The notes under the pieces were generated by a model. The model searched no databases and was not told the origin of the DNA. It saw nothing but the letters and a program-made list of their open reading frames with translations. 64,000 nucleotides of DNA from CAXMMR01 sp963692975 (GTDB lineage Bacteria > Pseudomonadota > Alphaproteobacteria > Acetobacterales > Acetobacteraceae). The stretch is from contig CAXMMR010000035.1 in the NCBI GenBank assembly GCA_963692975.2, forward strand, positions 1 to 64,000, given 5' to 3'. Positions 20,173-29,360 of this stretch are shown here, piece after piece. The translations under genes and the position numbers were made by a program. How positions within the stretch are numbered: the stretch's first letter is position 1; the number at the start of each line of letters is the position of its first letter.

Positions 20173-21586
20173 CGTTCCTATCTGGCATCGCGAGCCGCCG
20201 CGCCCAGGCCAGCAGCTTCACCCAGCGCTTCACGGTGGGCGAGAACACCGCAGCCTTGTGCACGGCGAAGGCGGCCGCCTTGGAACGCTCCGAACGCGTG
20301 GGGTAGGCGACCACCGTGCCGGCAAGCGCCAGCAGCGAGGCGCGGCCGCGCTGCACCTGGCTCCAGGGCAGCAGCATCTCGGCCGCGCCGGCGCCGACGA
20401 TGGTGACGCCTGCCAGCCGGCGGCCTCGTCGGACGAGCTTGACGAAGCCCTCGGCCTGTCCCTCGGTGATGGCGCGATCGTCGTCTGCGAAGGGCTGCCG
20501 CTCGATCGCGGCGCGCGGCGTCTGCGCCTCCGTCCGGCCGAGCTGGGCGAGTTCGGGATCAGTGAAGATGACGCGCGGCAGGCTCGCCAGATCGACCTTT
20601 GCCGGCCAGCCAAGCGCGATGTTGCGCACCACGACCGAGCCCTCCTCGGCGGCCAAATGGGTGAACCGCGGGCCGGCCCGGCAATCGCCGATCGCAAACA
20701 CCCGCCGGTTCGAGGTGCGCCGACGCGCATCGACCAGGATCCCGTCCGGCCCGGCCTTGATGCCGGCGGCCGCCAGGTCTAGCCCGGCGATGCTCGCCGA
20801 GCGCCCGGAGGCGACGAGGATGTGGCTCGCCTCGACCTCTCCGCTGCCCAGCAGCAGCACCACGGCCTCGCCCCGCCGGCGCACCTCCCGCAGCTCTGCC
20901 TGCTCGATCAACCGCACGCCGTCGTGGCGAAGCCGCGCCAGCACGAGCGCTGCGGCCTCCTGATCCGCCGCCGCCAGGCAGCGGCCGGTGTCGATGACCG
21001 TCACCTGCGCGCCGAGCCGAACGAAAGCCTGCGCCATCTCGATCCCGACCGAGCCGCCACCGAGGATCGCCAGATGGCAGGGCAGCACGTCCAGTTCGAA
21101 CAGCGTCTCGTTGGTCAGGAACATCCCCGCCTCGAGGCCGGGCACCGGCGGCACCAGCGGCCGCGAGCCGGTGGCAAGCACGATGCGCGGCGCCGACAAT
21201 GTCTGCCCGCCGGCGCTGATCGATCGGCGATCGAGGAAACGAGCCTCGGCGGCAATGACCTCGACGCCAAGAGCCTGCAGGCGAGCGGGCGCGTCGTGCG
21301 GAGCGATCTGGCTGATTGCGGCCTGCACGTGCGCGCGAACGGCGGCAAAGTCGATCGAGGGCGTTGCGCATCGCACCCCGAAGCGCGCCGCATCGCGCAC
21401 GGCATGGGCACGCGCCGCGGCCGCGATCAGCGCCTTGGAGGGGACGCAGCCGGTGTTGAGGCACTCGCCACCCATTCGGTCGCGCTCGATCAACGCGACC
21501 CGCAAGCCGAACATCGCGCAACCGCCGGCCGCGGTCAGCCCGGCCGCGCCTGCGCCCACCACGATGACGTCGTGCGTTGCGGCCAT
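20162..21586 (-). CDS. FAD/NAD(P) disulfide oxidoreductase, mercuric-reductase-like
   Basis: 474 residues of the class I pyridine-nucleotide disulfide oxidoreductase family. The FAD motif VVGAGAAGLTAAGG is near residue 10, the redox-active disulfide is GGECLNTGCVPSK, the NAD(P) motif is ILGGGSVGIE (about 175) and the second FAD motif is VFAIGDC. The C-terminal interface domain carries YPTRSE instead of the HP-E pair of lipoamide dehydrogenase and lacks the C-terminal Cys pair of true mercuric reductase. Substrate unknown. It starts at ATG 21586 with GGGAG upstream. Second gene of a minus-strand operon with the desaturase-like and radical SAM genes. Confidence 0.9.
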   Translation of the reverse strand: MAATHDVIVVGAGAAGLTAAGGCAMFGLRVALIERDRMGGECLNTGCVPSKALIAAAARAHAVRDAARFGVRCATPSIDFAAVRAHVQAAISQIAPHDAPARLQALGVEVIAAEARFLDRRSISAGGQTLSAPRIVLATGSRPLVPPVPGLEAGMFLTNETLFELDVLPCHLAILGGGSVGIEMAQAFVRLGAQVTVIDTGRCLAAADQEAAALVLARLRHDGVRLIEQAELREVRRRGEAVVLLLGSGEVEASHILVASGRSASIAGLDLAAAGIKAGPDGILVDARRRTSNRRVFAIGDCRAGPRFTHLAAEEGSVVVRNIALGWPAKVDLASLPRVIFTDPELAQLGRTEAQTPRAAIERQPFADDDRAITEGQAEGFVKLVRRGRRLAGVTIVGAGAAEMLLPWSQVQRGRASLLALAGTVVAYPTRSERSKAAAFAVHKAAVFSPTVKRWVKLLAWARRLAMPDRNDGP

Positions 21587-21681
21587 GATCTGCTCCCGGC
21601 GGCTGGTATACGCTGCAAGACCTGGCTGTGCAGATCAGCGACGAGCACGCGGCCAGGCGGCGGCTTGCCGGCGGCGCGGCC

Positions 21682-22521
21682 TCACCGGCGCGGCTCCCGC
21701 CAATCGTCTCGCTGTCTGCCGAACGGCATCTTCAGCGACGCCCAGAGCCTCGTCTCCGCGGGCTTGCGATAGGCCGGCACGCCGATCCGGATCGCGTCCT
21801 GCGGAACATCCAGCCGGAACGTCCCATGCAGGCGATCCCACAGGCTGAAGCCGCTGGACCAGTTCGAGTTCGTCTCTCCCTCGACGGCCGAGTGGTGGAT
21901 GCCGTGCATGCGCGGCGTGGTGACGAAGACGGCGAGCAGCCGCTCGAAGCGCTCCGGCAGCCTCAGGTTGCTGTGGTGGAACAGCACCGAGCCGAAGAAC
22001 CATCCTCGCCAGAGGCGTAATGCGCGTGGGCTGACGCCGATCAGCGCCACCTGCGCCGCCCGATACGGCACCGAGACCGCCATGTCGACAGCGTGAAAGC
22101 GCAGCGCCGTAGAGGCATCCATGTCGAGGTCGACATGATGCACGAGATGCAGCCGCCAGAGCGCCGGCACGCGATGGGTCGCGACGTGCCAGAGATAGAT
22201 CGTGTAGTCCATCGCGAGCACCGCCGCCGCGTCGCGCGCCCAGCGCGGCCAGGGCAGACGCTGTGCCAGGCCGCGACGCTCGCGTGCGGCCCGTGTCGCG
22301 AGCCGCTGCGTGACCGGCGTCTCGATTGCCGCGACGACAGCGATCGAGAGCGCGCCGAAGACAAGGTTGCGCAGGGTTCGTCTTGGTTCGGCCTGGGTGC
22401 GCCGGCGTAGCGGGTAGCGGAGCTCGACCGCCGCCAAGCTGATCACGGCCAAGGCGGGCAAGACGAGCCGAGATGCGGCCGCTGCGGCGCGAGGTACTCG
22501 GAAGCTGCTGCTGGGTGTCAT
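21682..22521 (-). CDS. Sterol desaturase / fatty acid hydroxylase superfamily protein
   Basis: 279-residue integral membrane di-iron enzyme. Hydrophobic segments lie at about residues 14-32, 52-68 and 96-112. The histidine boxes are HVATH, HLVHHVD, FHHSN and HGIHHS, the pattern that binds two irons in this superfamily. It probably hydroxylates or desaturates a lipid; the substrate is unknown. First gene of the minus-strand operon and divergent from the transferase pair with 73 bp between the starts, so the promoters of both operons must share that gap. Confidence 0.9.
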   Translation of the reverse strand: MTPSSSFRVPRAAAAASRLVLPALAVISLAAVELRYPLRRRTQAEPRRTLRNLVFGALSIAVVAAIETPVTQRLATRAARERRGLAQRLPWPRWARDAAAVLAMDYTIYLWHVATHRVPALWRLHLVHHVDLDMDASTALRFHAVDMAVSVPYRAAQVALIGVSPRALRLWRGWFFGSVLFHHSNLRLPERFERLLAVFVTTPRMHGIHHSAVEGETNSNWSSGFSLWDRLHGTFRLDVPQDAIRIGVPAYRKPAETRLWASLKMPFGRQRDDWREPRR

Positions 22522-22594
22522 CGCGGTCGAACCTCGGGCGGGCGGGACGGTTTTCCATCGCCTTGGCGCCGCGTAGCAGACCTGAGGCGGCCGC

Positions 22595-23194
22595 GTGTAT
22601 CATCGCGACATGCCCGCTGCCCGGATCGTCATCTTCACCCGCTACCCGACGGCGGGACAAGCCAAGACGCGGCTGATCCCGGCACTCGGCCCTGAAGGCG
22701 CCGCGGCGTTGCACCGACGGCTGACGGAGCGCAGCCTGGCGGCTGCCCGTGGTGCTGGATTGCCATGCGAGATCCGCAGCACGGGCGCGTCGATCGCCGC
22801 CTTCAAGACATGGCTTGGCGATGCGGTGCCGGTGATCGATCAGGGCGAGGGCGACCTTGGGGAGCGCCTGCGCCTCGCCGGGCCGCCTTATCCCACCATC
22901 TTCATCGGCACCGACGCGCCCGACCTCAGCGCGGCGCTGCTGCGCGATGCGGCGGTCGCGCTGGCGGCCGGGCGGGCGGTGATCGGCCCGGCGGAGGATG
23001 GCGGCTACTGGCTGCTCGGCTTGCCTGGCGCCCAGGATGCTGTCTTCACCGACATGCCGTGGAGCACCAACTTGGTCTGCGGCGAGACGCGCCGCAAACT
23101 CGCGCAGGCTGGCATCACTGCGGTGGAGCTGCCGACCCTTGCCGATTGCGACCGTCCGGAGGATCTCGCCCGCTGGCCGGAGCTCGTCAGCTGA
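22595..23194 (+). CDS. TIGR04282-type transferase (DUF2064)
   Basis: Small nucleotide-dependent transferase of the family named arsenosugar biosynthesis glycosyltransferase (formerly rSAM/selenodomain-associated transferase 1). The family pattern is clear: FTRYPTAGQAKTRLIPALG at the N-terminus, GTDAPDL in the middle and GPAEDGGYWLLGL for the nucleotide site. GTG 22595 is favoured because GAGG sits 7 bases upstream; ATG 22610 would give a protein starting MPAARIVIF and cannot be excluded. The next gene starts 2 bp after its stop. No ArsM methyltransferase is in the window, so an arsenical product is not established. Confidence 0.88.
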   Translation: MYHRDMPAARIVIFTRYPTAGQAKTRLIPALGPEGAAALHRRLTERSLAAARGAGLPCEIRSTGASIAAFKTWLGDAVPVIDQGEGDLGERLRLAGPPYPTIFIGTDAPDLSAALLRDAAVALAAGRAVIGPAEDGGYWLLGLPGAQDAVFTDMPWSTNLVCGETRRKLAQAGITAVELPTLADCDRPEDLARWPELVS

Positions 23195-23196
23195 TC

Positions 23197-23958
23197 GTGG
23201 ACGGAACGTCGTTGCGGGCGCCGTCTCCCCCGCTCGATGTCGCCATCGTGATACCGGCGCTCAACGAGGCGGCGACGATGACAAGGCTGGCGCGGCTGCT
23301 CGCTGTTCTGGATCCCGCGCCGGCCGAGATCGTGCTGGTTGATGGCGGCAGTCTCGATGGCACAGTCGCCTTGGCGCGCGGCTGCGGCCTGCGCGTAGTC
23401 GAGCACGACGTCGCCAGACGATCGGCGCAAATCAATCGCGGCGTCGCCGAGGTCTCCAGTCCGCTGGTATGCGTGCTGCACGCCGACACCGACCTGCCGG
23501 ACGACGCGGTGACGGTCATTCGCCGCATCATGGCCGATCGCGGCACGGCAATGGCCGGCTTTATCGCATTGATCAGCGGTCCTGAGCGCGTGTGGTGGCT
23601 TACCAGCCTGCATGGCTGGGCGAAGAGCTGGTATGCGCCGCTGCTGTTTCGGCCACGCCTGTTCTTTCGCGGCGCCCGGCTGCTGTTCGGTGACCAGGCG
23701 ATGTTCTTCCGCCGCGCCGACTTTCTGGCCGTCGGCGGATGCGACAGCACGCTGGCGGTGATGGAGGAGGCTGATCTCTGTGCCAGGATGACCGCTGTCG
23801 GCCGCATCAAGCTGGTCAATCGGCTCGTGCTCACGTCCGATCGCCGCCTCGCGCGCTGGGGTGAGCCGAAGGCGAACTGGATCTACCTCAAGGTCGGCAT
23901 GCGTTGGGGTCTCGGGCTGCGGCAGCGATTGGAGCGGCACTACCCGGACGTTCGCTGA
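23197..23958 (+). CDS. TIGR04283-type family 2 glycosyltransferase
   Basis: 253-residue GT-A glycosyltransferase starting at GTG 23197. The nucleotide-binding start reads VAIVIPALNEAATM, the first Asp motif is LVDGGSLDGT, and HADTDLP holds the metal-binding DxD-like pair. This matches the family formerly called rSAM/selenodomain-associated transferase 2, usually encoded next to the TIGR04282 protein, as here with a 2-bp gap. It has no membrane anchor. It probably transfers a sugar or sugar phosphate in the same pathway as its partner; acceptor unknown. Confidence 0.88.
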   Translation: MDGTSLRAPSPPLDVAIVIPALNEAATMTRLARLLAVLDPAPAEIVLVDGGSLDGTVALARGCGLRVVEHDVARRSAQINRGVAEVSSPLVCVLHADTDLPDDAVTVIRRIMADRGTAMAGFIALISGPERVWWLTSLHGWAKSWYAPLLFRPRLFFRGARLLFGDQAMFFRRADFLAVGGCDSTLAVMEEADLCARMTAVGRIKLVNRLVLTSDRRLARWGEPKANWIYLKVGMRWGLGLRQRLERHYPDVR

Positions 23959-23986
23959 GGTGCGGCAGTCGACGAGGCGGCCGGCG

Positions 23987-24613
23987 TTAGCCGATGCTCA
24001 TCCGAGTGTCCGTGCGCGTGGCATGGCGGATGCTGGCCCAGGTGATCAGCAGAGTTCCGATGATCGTCGGGACGATGAAGGTGACCGGCTTTGGCAGAAA
24101 AGCGACATTGACGACGAGGAAGGCGGTCACCGTCGCGACATAGGCGCCGCCCATGCCCGCGATGTGGGCCAGCAGCCAATCCGGGCGGGCGGCACGCTGC
24201 TGCTGCCATTGCCGAGCTGCCAGGATGAGGCTGCCCGCGCCGAAGAACAGGCCGGTCACGTCCTGCGGGAAGGTGCTGCGCCAGAGAAGCCAGACGCCGA
24301 AGCCAGCCAGCAACAGGCATGACATCTCGTCCAGCCAGACAGGGTGTTTACCTCGCCGGAATGCGGCCGCCCGAACTCCGGAGAAAATCAGAAAAGCCGT
24401 CAGCACGGCGATCGTCAGCAGCAGGTTGCTGTGCACGGCCAGAGCCAGCACGAAGGCCGACGCCGCGCTGCAGCCCATTGCGGTGCAGAACACGACGCCT
24501 GCCCGGCGGTGGAGGCGGCCGCCTTTGCGGGCCAGCATTGGCACCGGGCCGATCAGCAGGGCGACGCTTCCACCAGCAACGTGCAGCCATAGCAGAGGCG
24601 CAAAAGCGGTCAT
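23987..24613 (-). CDS. DUF2306-type membrane protein
   Basis: 208 residues with about five or six hydrophobic segments (for example LWLHVAGGSVALLIGPVPML, LLTIAVLTAFLIFSGV, ITWAS region). The conserved opening, His in the first helix and GRLHRRAGVVF after it, is that of DUF2306 proteins. Function unknown for the family. It is divergent from the TetR gene; two copies of an operator-like motif lie between them, so it is the likely target of that regulator. Confidence 0.8.
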   Translation of the reverse strand: MTAFAPLLWLHVAGGSVALLIGPVPMLARKGGRLHRRAGVVFCTAMGCSAASAFVLALAVHSNLLLTIAVLTAFLIFSGVRAAAFRRGKHPVWLDEMSCLLLAGFGVWLLWRSTFPQDVTGLFFGAGSLILAARQWQQQRAARPDWLLAHIAGMGGAYVATVTAFLVVNVAFLPKPVTFIVPTIIGTLLITWASIRHATRTDTRMSIG

Positions 24614-24627
24614 CTCGGATGCCCTAT

Positions 24628-24690
24628 CTTGACAGTGACAAGATTGACTCGACGCTTGTTCCGGTCAAGCGAAAACTTGTCAGTGGCAAC
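24628..24690. promoter_or_regulatory. Two operator-like sites between TetR gene and DUF2306-type gene
   Basis: CTTGACAGTGACAAG at 24628-24642 and CTTGTCAGTGGCAAC at 24676-24690 share the pattern CTTGNCAGTGNCAA with 48 bp between their starts. The first lies within a 19-bp palindrome (ATCTTG...CAAGAT). Position between divergent genes fits autoregulation by the TetR protein and control of the membrane protein. Binding is inferred. Confidence 0.6.
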
Positions 24691-24713
24691 ATCCTTCGGC
24701 AATGCGTTGAGGC

Positions 24714-25265
24714 ATGGCGACACGACCGTACCATCATGGAGCGCTACGACCTGCTCTTCTCGAAGCGGCGGAACTGATCCTGGCGCAGGACGGCCTCGAC
24801 AGGCTGTCGCTGCGGGCCATCTCGCGCGCGGCCGGCGTCTCGCACGCCGCGCCCGCCTACCATTTCGGCGATCTGCGTGGGTTGCTGACGGCGCTGGCGG
24901 CGGTCGGCTTCCGGCGCTTCGCAGGCCTGCTCGCCGAGGCCGCGACGTCACCGGCGGATCCGTTGCGCGCGCTCGGCCGCTCCTATGTGCGCTTCGCTCG
25001 CACCCAGCCGGCGCTGTTCTCGCTCATGTTTCACAACACCGTCCTGAACGGCAATGATCCCGATTTCCAAGCGGCGACAGGTGAAGCGTTTGCGGCTTTG
25101 GCGCGAGTGACGGCTGCTAGGTCGCCTAGTCCGGACGATGTCTCGTCACGCGGCCGGGCGCTCGCCTCGTGGTGCCTGGTGCACGGGTTTTCCATGCTGC
25201 TGCTCGACGGACGTCTGCCATCGCAGCCTGGCCCGGATGCACTGCTGGAGGAGGTCCTTGCCTGA
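24714..25265 (+). CDS. TetR/AcrR-family transcriptional regulator
   Basis: 183 residues. The DNA-binding domain covers residues 8-55, with the recognition part LSLRAISRAAGVSHAAPAYHF typical of TetR proteins. The C-terminal part is a ligand-binding helical bundle with the YVRFARTQPALFSLMF segment often seen in this subgroup. It starts at ATG 24714; the upstream GAGG is only about 3 bases from the ATG, so translation initiation may be weak. Likely repressor of itself and the divergent membrane protein. Confidence 0.9.
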   Translation: MATRPYHHGALRPALLEAAELILAQDGLDRLSLRAISRAAGVSHAAPAYHFGDLRGLLTALAAVGFRRFAGLLAEAATSPADPLRALGRSYVRFARTQPALFSLMFHNTVLNGNDPDFQAATGEAFAALARVTAARSPSPDDVSSRGRALASWCLVHGFSMLLLDGRLPSQPGPDALLEEVLA

Positions 25266-25634
25266 TCCAGGCGGCAAGGGCTCGGGGCGCAAACCCAAGC
25301 AAAGACTGATGCTCCGACCTTCCGGAGGTCCTGAACGGCGGCGAGCCGGCTATCCTCGCGGCGTTGGTCAAGTGCCGCCATCATGCAAGCAGCTGCGCCA
25401 TGGTTCAGCGCCGACGTCAGATCGTTGCGCAGCCGGCCTTGACCGTGACGGCTAGCGCGGGTGGCACGTCGCTCCGCCGCATCCGAGCAGCGGAGGTGTA
25501 TCCGTCCAGAAAAATCGACGTGCTCGTTCGTTGTGAGACACCTGTAAACGTTCCGTTTACGATTTGGTGGATAGAGTGCGGCCGCCAGCCCAGCCCTTGT
25601 CATTCCGCCGGACACGACTTTCGAGAGAGCCCCT
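25266..25634. other. Intergenic region, nothing recognised
   Basis: 369 bp between the TetR gene and the sedolisin remnant. Open frames here have arginine/proline-rich shadow composition. No RNA gene, repeat or convincing promoter seen. Confidence 0.5.
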
Positions 25635-25955
25635 TTGCTGACGCTTAGACATGCGTTGTTTGCATCTGCCGCGCTCGCATCGCTGGCGGTCGCTCAGCCG
25701 AGCGCAAAGGCCGCGTCGACGCCGGCGCCGCTCGGCTTCGCTCTTCCGGCAGCCCCTCCGCTGAAACTGCTCGGCGCCGCGCCGGCATTGCAACCGGTCC
25801 GGTTCGACGTGGTGCTTCCGTTGAGCAACAGCACAGAGATCGTGTAGCTGCTCGCGCAGCTCAACGATCCGGCCTCGTCGCAATACCACAGGTGGCTGAC
25901 GCCTGCCGCCTTTGCCTCGCGCTTCGGGCCCTCACCGGCTGTCATGAACTTGGTC
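25635..25955 (+). pseudogene. N-terminal relic of a sedolisin (S53) peptidase
   Basis: Signal-peptide-like start (MLTLRHALFASAALASLAVA, from TTG 25635) followed by VRFDVVLPLSNSTEIV, an in-frame TAG at 25845 and then LLAQLNDPASSQYHRWLTP and FASRFGPSPAVM. The last parts are the signature of the pro-kumamolisin activation domain that precedes S53 serine peptidases. Nothing of the catalytic domain follows: the sequence runs straight into the propeller protein relic near 25950. The gene has therefore lost its 3' end by deletion and carries a stop codon. Confidence 0.75.
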
Positions 25956-28900
25956 AGGACGGCTTTATCCTGATCGGTACTGAAGCGGGTTTGTTCCCCT
26001 ACGACGGCGCCTTTATCGAACGCGCCGATGACGGCATTCCGCCAGGAACTTGGATCCGCCGCATCACCGTCGACGATCTCGGGCACGTCTGGGTCATTGC
26101 AGGCGACAGCCTCTACTTGGCGCTCCGCACCTCCAATAGTGCGCTCTGGGCGCGCAGCCTCGGCCGCCTGGCTTGGTGTCTGGCCGATGAGCGTCGCTTC
26201 TCGACCGTTGCCATCCCGAGCCGGGATCCCCGCTTCTTCACGATCGTTCCGGATCGGCTTCAGCTGGTGTCCGACAATCACGGCGGCATTATTACCCTGG
26301 GCGACGAGGGCCTGCTCCGTTGGCACGGAAATGACTGGCACGTCATCACCCATCACGATGGCGGCCTGGCGGCGGCACCTATCCAGGCGCTTATGCTTGA
26401 TCGCGAGGACTCGCTCTGGGTCGGCAGCCTCGGTCATGGCGCGTTCCGCAGCATCGGCCTCGGCGCTTGGGAGAGTTGGACCGCGGACGACGGCCTGACG
26501 AGCGATCTTATCTGGGCGATGACCCGCCTGCGCGACGGCCAGTTCTAAGTAGCGACCTACGGCGATGCCCTGCCACTCGATCGGCGCTCTCCTCCCATAC
26601 CAGGCGGGAGCGAAAACGCGGCGTCGACCCGAGGTAATCGCCTCTGGTTGAGCCCGCTCCAGGCGCCGCTTGCCCGCCTTGATCCAGTCCACGGCCTACA
26701 ACGCTTTGTCGCCGTTCGAAGCGTCTTTTCTCTGGTGGTGGACGCACGCAACCGTCTCCTGGTCTGCACCGGCGACGGTCTGCTGATCGCTCAAGACGCC
26801 GACGCCCCAGCTTCGACGCTGCATCTCGGGATTTGGGCCGTCGCGGACGGCGGTGTCGACCATCAGGCCGCGAAGGGGCGCTTTGAGCGGGTGATCGCGA
26901 CGGCCACCGCAGCCGGGATGGCCATCGAATTCGGCCGTGACGACGAGATCTGGCTGGCAACGGGGGATAGCGGCGTTCTCCGCTACCGGATCCGTGGCCA
27001 GTCCATCGACAAGCTCGAGCCGCTCGGACCGCCGAACCTTGCCTCACGCGATATCGCCTTCATGCATCGCGATAGGCACGCGCGCATGTAGGTCGGCACG
27101 GATAGTGGCGTCGACGTCCTCATCGCGGAACAATGGCGCCATTTCGGATCGGCTGACGGCCTGATCAGCAACGACTTGGACCAGGGCGCCGTATTCGAGG
27201 ATGTGGACGGCTCGATGTGGTTCGGCACGAGTCATGGCTTGAGCCACCTGCTCGACGTCGACCACCTGCGACCGATCCCTCCGTTGCATCCGCACCTGAC
27301 GGGAGTTCGCAGGGCACGCAGCAATTTGGCAATGAGCCGACTCATGTCGAATTTGAGTCGGTGGCGACCCCGCTCACCATACGATTTGCAGATCTCGACT
27401 ATGCGGTCGCACGTCAGATCACCTTCCGCTATCGAATGCTCGGACTCGACGCCGCCTGGGATGACACTGGTGGGCACGAGATCCGATACGCCGGGCTACC
27501 GTCCGGACGTTTTTGCTTCGAAATGGCAGCCGTTGACGTCGCGCACGCGACGCAATCCACCCCGATTTTCTTCGACGTGGAAGTCCACGCGCCATGGCGG
27601 CGCCGCTGGTGGTTCTATGCCATCACTTTGATCGGTGCGGCAACCGGGCTCTTCCTCGCCTGGCAGCTGCGCGTCCGCCTCTTGTTACGTCATCAGCAGC
27701 GCCTCGAGAGCATGGTGTCCGCGCGCACCGCTGAGATCCAGCAGGCTAGGGAAGAGCTCCATCGCCTCGCCCTATGCGACGCGCTGACCGGCTTGCCGAA
27801 CCGGCGTGCGCTCATGACAATCCTGGAGCAGGCCGTCACGCGCATCTCCTCGGAAGGAACGCAGCTTGCCATCCTGCTGTGCGACATCGATCACTTCAAG
27901 AGGATCAATGATGGTTTGGGCATCTCGCGGGCGATGGCGTGCTTGCGGCGTTTAGTGTTCGGCTGCGGGATGCGCTCACCCGGCCCGACACGGCTGGACG
28001 TTATGGCGGTGAGGAGTTTGGCGTCGTGCTGCATGGCGCACGCGACATCGTCGAGGCACGAGTCGAGGTTATCCGGGCTGCCATCGTCGACTTGCCCTAC
28101 AGGCTCGCCGGAGACATCGAAGGGCATGTCACGTCGAGCGGCGGTCTTGCTTTCTACCGACCGGGAGACACGGCCCTTTCGATGCTAGGTCGAGCCGACG
28201 TCGCGCTCTACGATGCCAAGGAGAACGGCCGAAATCGGATCGAGCGGGACCGTGTCGGTGTCGCGACATCGGTCCGGAACGGCAAGGCTGCTCGCGTGTC
28301 GTCCAGGGCGGCGGGCTTCGACGGTCTTCTTGATGCCGCCGAAATCGCACTTCGCGACAATCTCGAGAGCGCTCTGCGCGAAAATCAGTTCACGCTGCAT
28401 TTTCAGCCATTGGCGAACATCGCGCATGACGAGGTCACCTCGTCCGAGGCGCTCATTCGTTGGCATTCCCCTGTGCGCGGCCGCGTTCTCCCTATCGAGT
28501 TCATCCTGTTTGCGGAGCGCATCGGGCTGATGCCCGCGCTCGGCGACTGGATCCTGATCGCCGCCTGTCGTGAAGCTGCCACGTGGCTGGGCCGGCTAAT
28601 CGTCTCGGTCAATCTCTCGTCCGAGCAGTTGCGTCTGCCGGACCTCCTCGCCCGGGTGGATGCCGCACTCGCGGAGACGTGCCTGCCCGCCCGCCGGCTT
28701 GAACTCGAGACTACTGAGACGGCCATGATCGAGGATGCGGCCGCAGCCCGAATGACGCTTGAGGCGCTCCGCGCGCGCGGGATCAAAATCGCGCTCGACG
28801 ACTTCGATACCGGCTGTTCGTCGCTGAGTTTCCTGAGAACGCTGCCCTTCGATCGTGTCAAGATCGACCGGTCGTTCATCCAGGATCTCGACATCAAGCC

Positions 28901-29150
28901 GGAGGCCTCGGTGATCATGCGCGCTATTGTCGAGATGTCGCGCAATCTCGGCGCTGCAGTGACCGCGGAGGACGTAGAGACAGACGAGCAGATCGCGCTG
29001 CTTCGTGCATGCGGCTGTTTTGAGCTGCAGGGCTACCGGATCAGTCGTCCATGCGCGGCCGCCGACCTGCAGGGCTGGATCGCCGCCTTCGACGCAAGCC
29101 ACCGACCGCAGGTCGCGCTTAGAGCAATGGCCGAAACCCATGCGGCCTAA
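25945..29150 (+). pseudogene. Decayed propeller sensor with GGDEF and EAL domains
   Basis: A periplasmic beta-propeller sensor joined to cyclic-di-GMP enzymes, 5' end lost. Propeller blades are seen from 25950 (GQDGFILIGTEAGLF, DSLWVGSLGHGAF). An in-frame TAA at 26546 and TAG at 27089 (within ARM-stop-VGTDSGV) interrupt them. A frameshift near 27300 precedes a Y_Y_Y-like domain, and a membrane segment (FYAITLIGAATGLFLAW) follows. The GGDEF domain begins DALTGLPNRRAL, loses one base near 27919 (INDGLG/HLAGDGVLAAF) and continues with an intact GGEEF. The EAL domain keeps SSEALIRW, ETTETAM, DDFDTG and KIDRSFIQDL. The longest intact part is 27939-29150. Four lesions and no start make a functional full-length product unlikely; the GGDEF/EAL tail alone might still be translated. 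Confidence 0.82.
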
Positions 29151-29360
29151 CGCCGTCCGGTTCAACGCAGGCGCGCGTTATGTTGGCTCATCCCGCACGG
29201 TCGGCGGTGCAGGTTTATTGCTCACTGGCGCCGAGCAATGAGGTCGCCGAGCCGGACTTAACGTGTCGAGTGATCAGGTCACGCCTCGCTCTCGTCTCAA
29301 CCGTATCTAGCCGGAAGGCTCGGAAATGCGGGTCGAGCCTTCGTTCGGATAACGCCTGCG

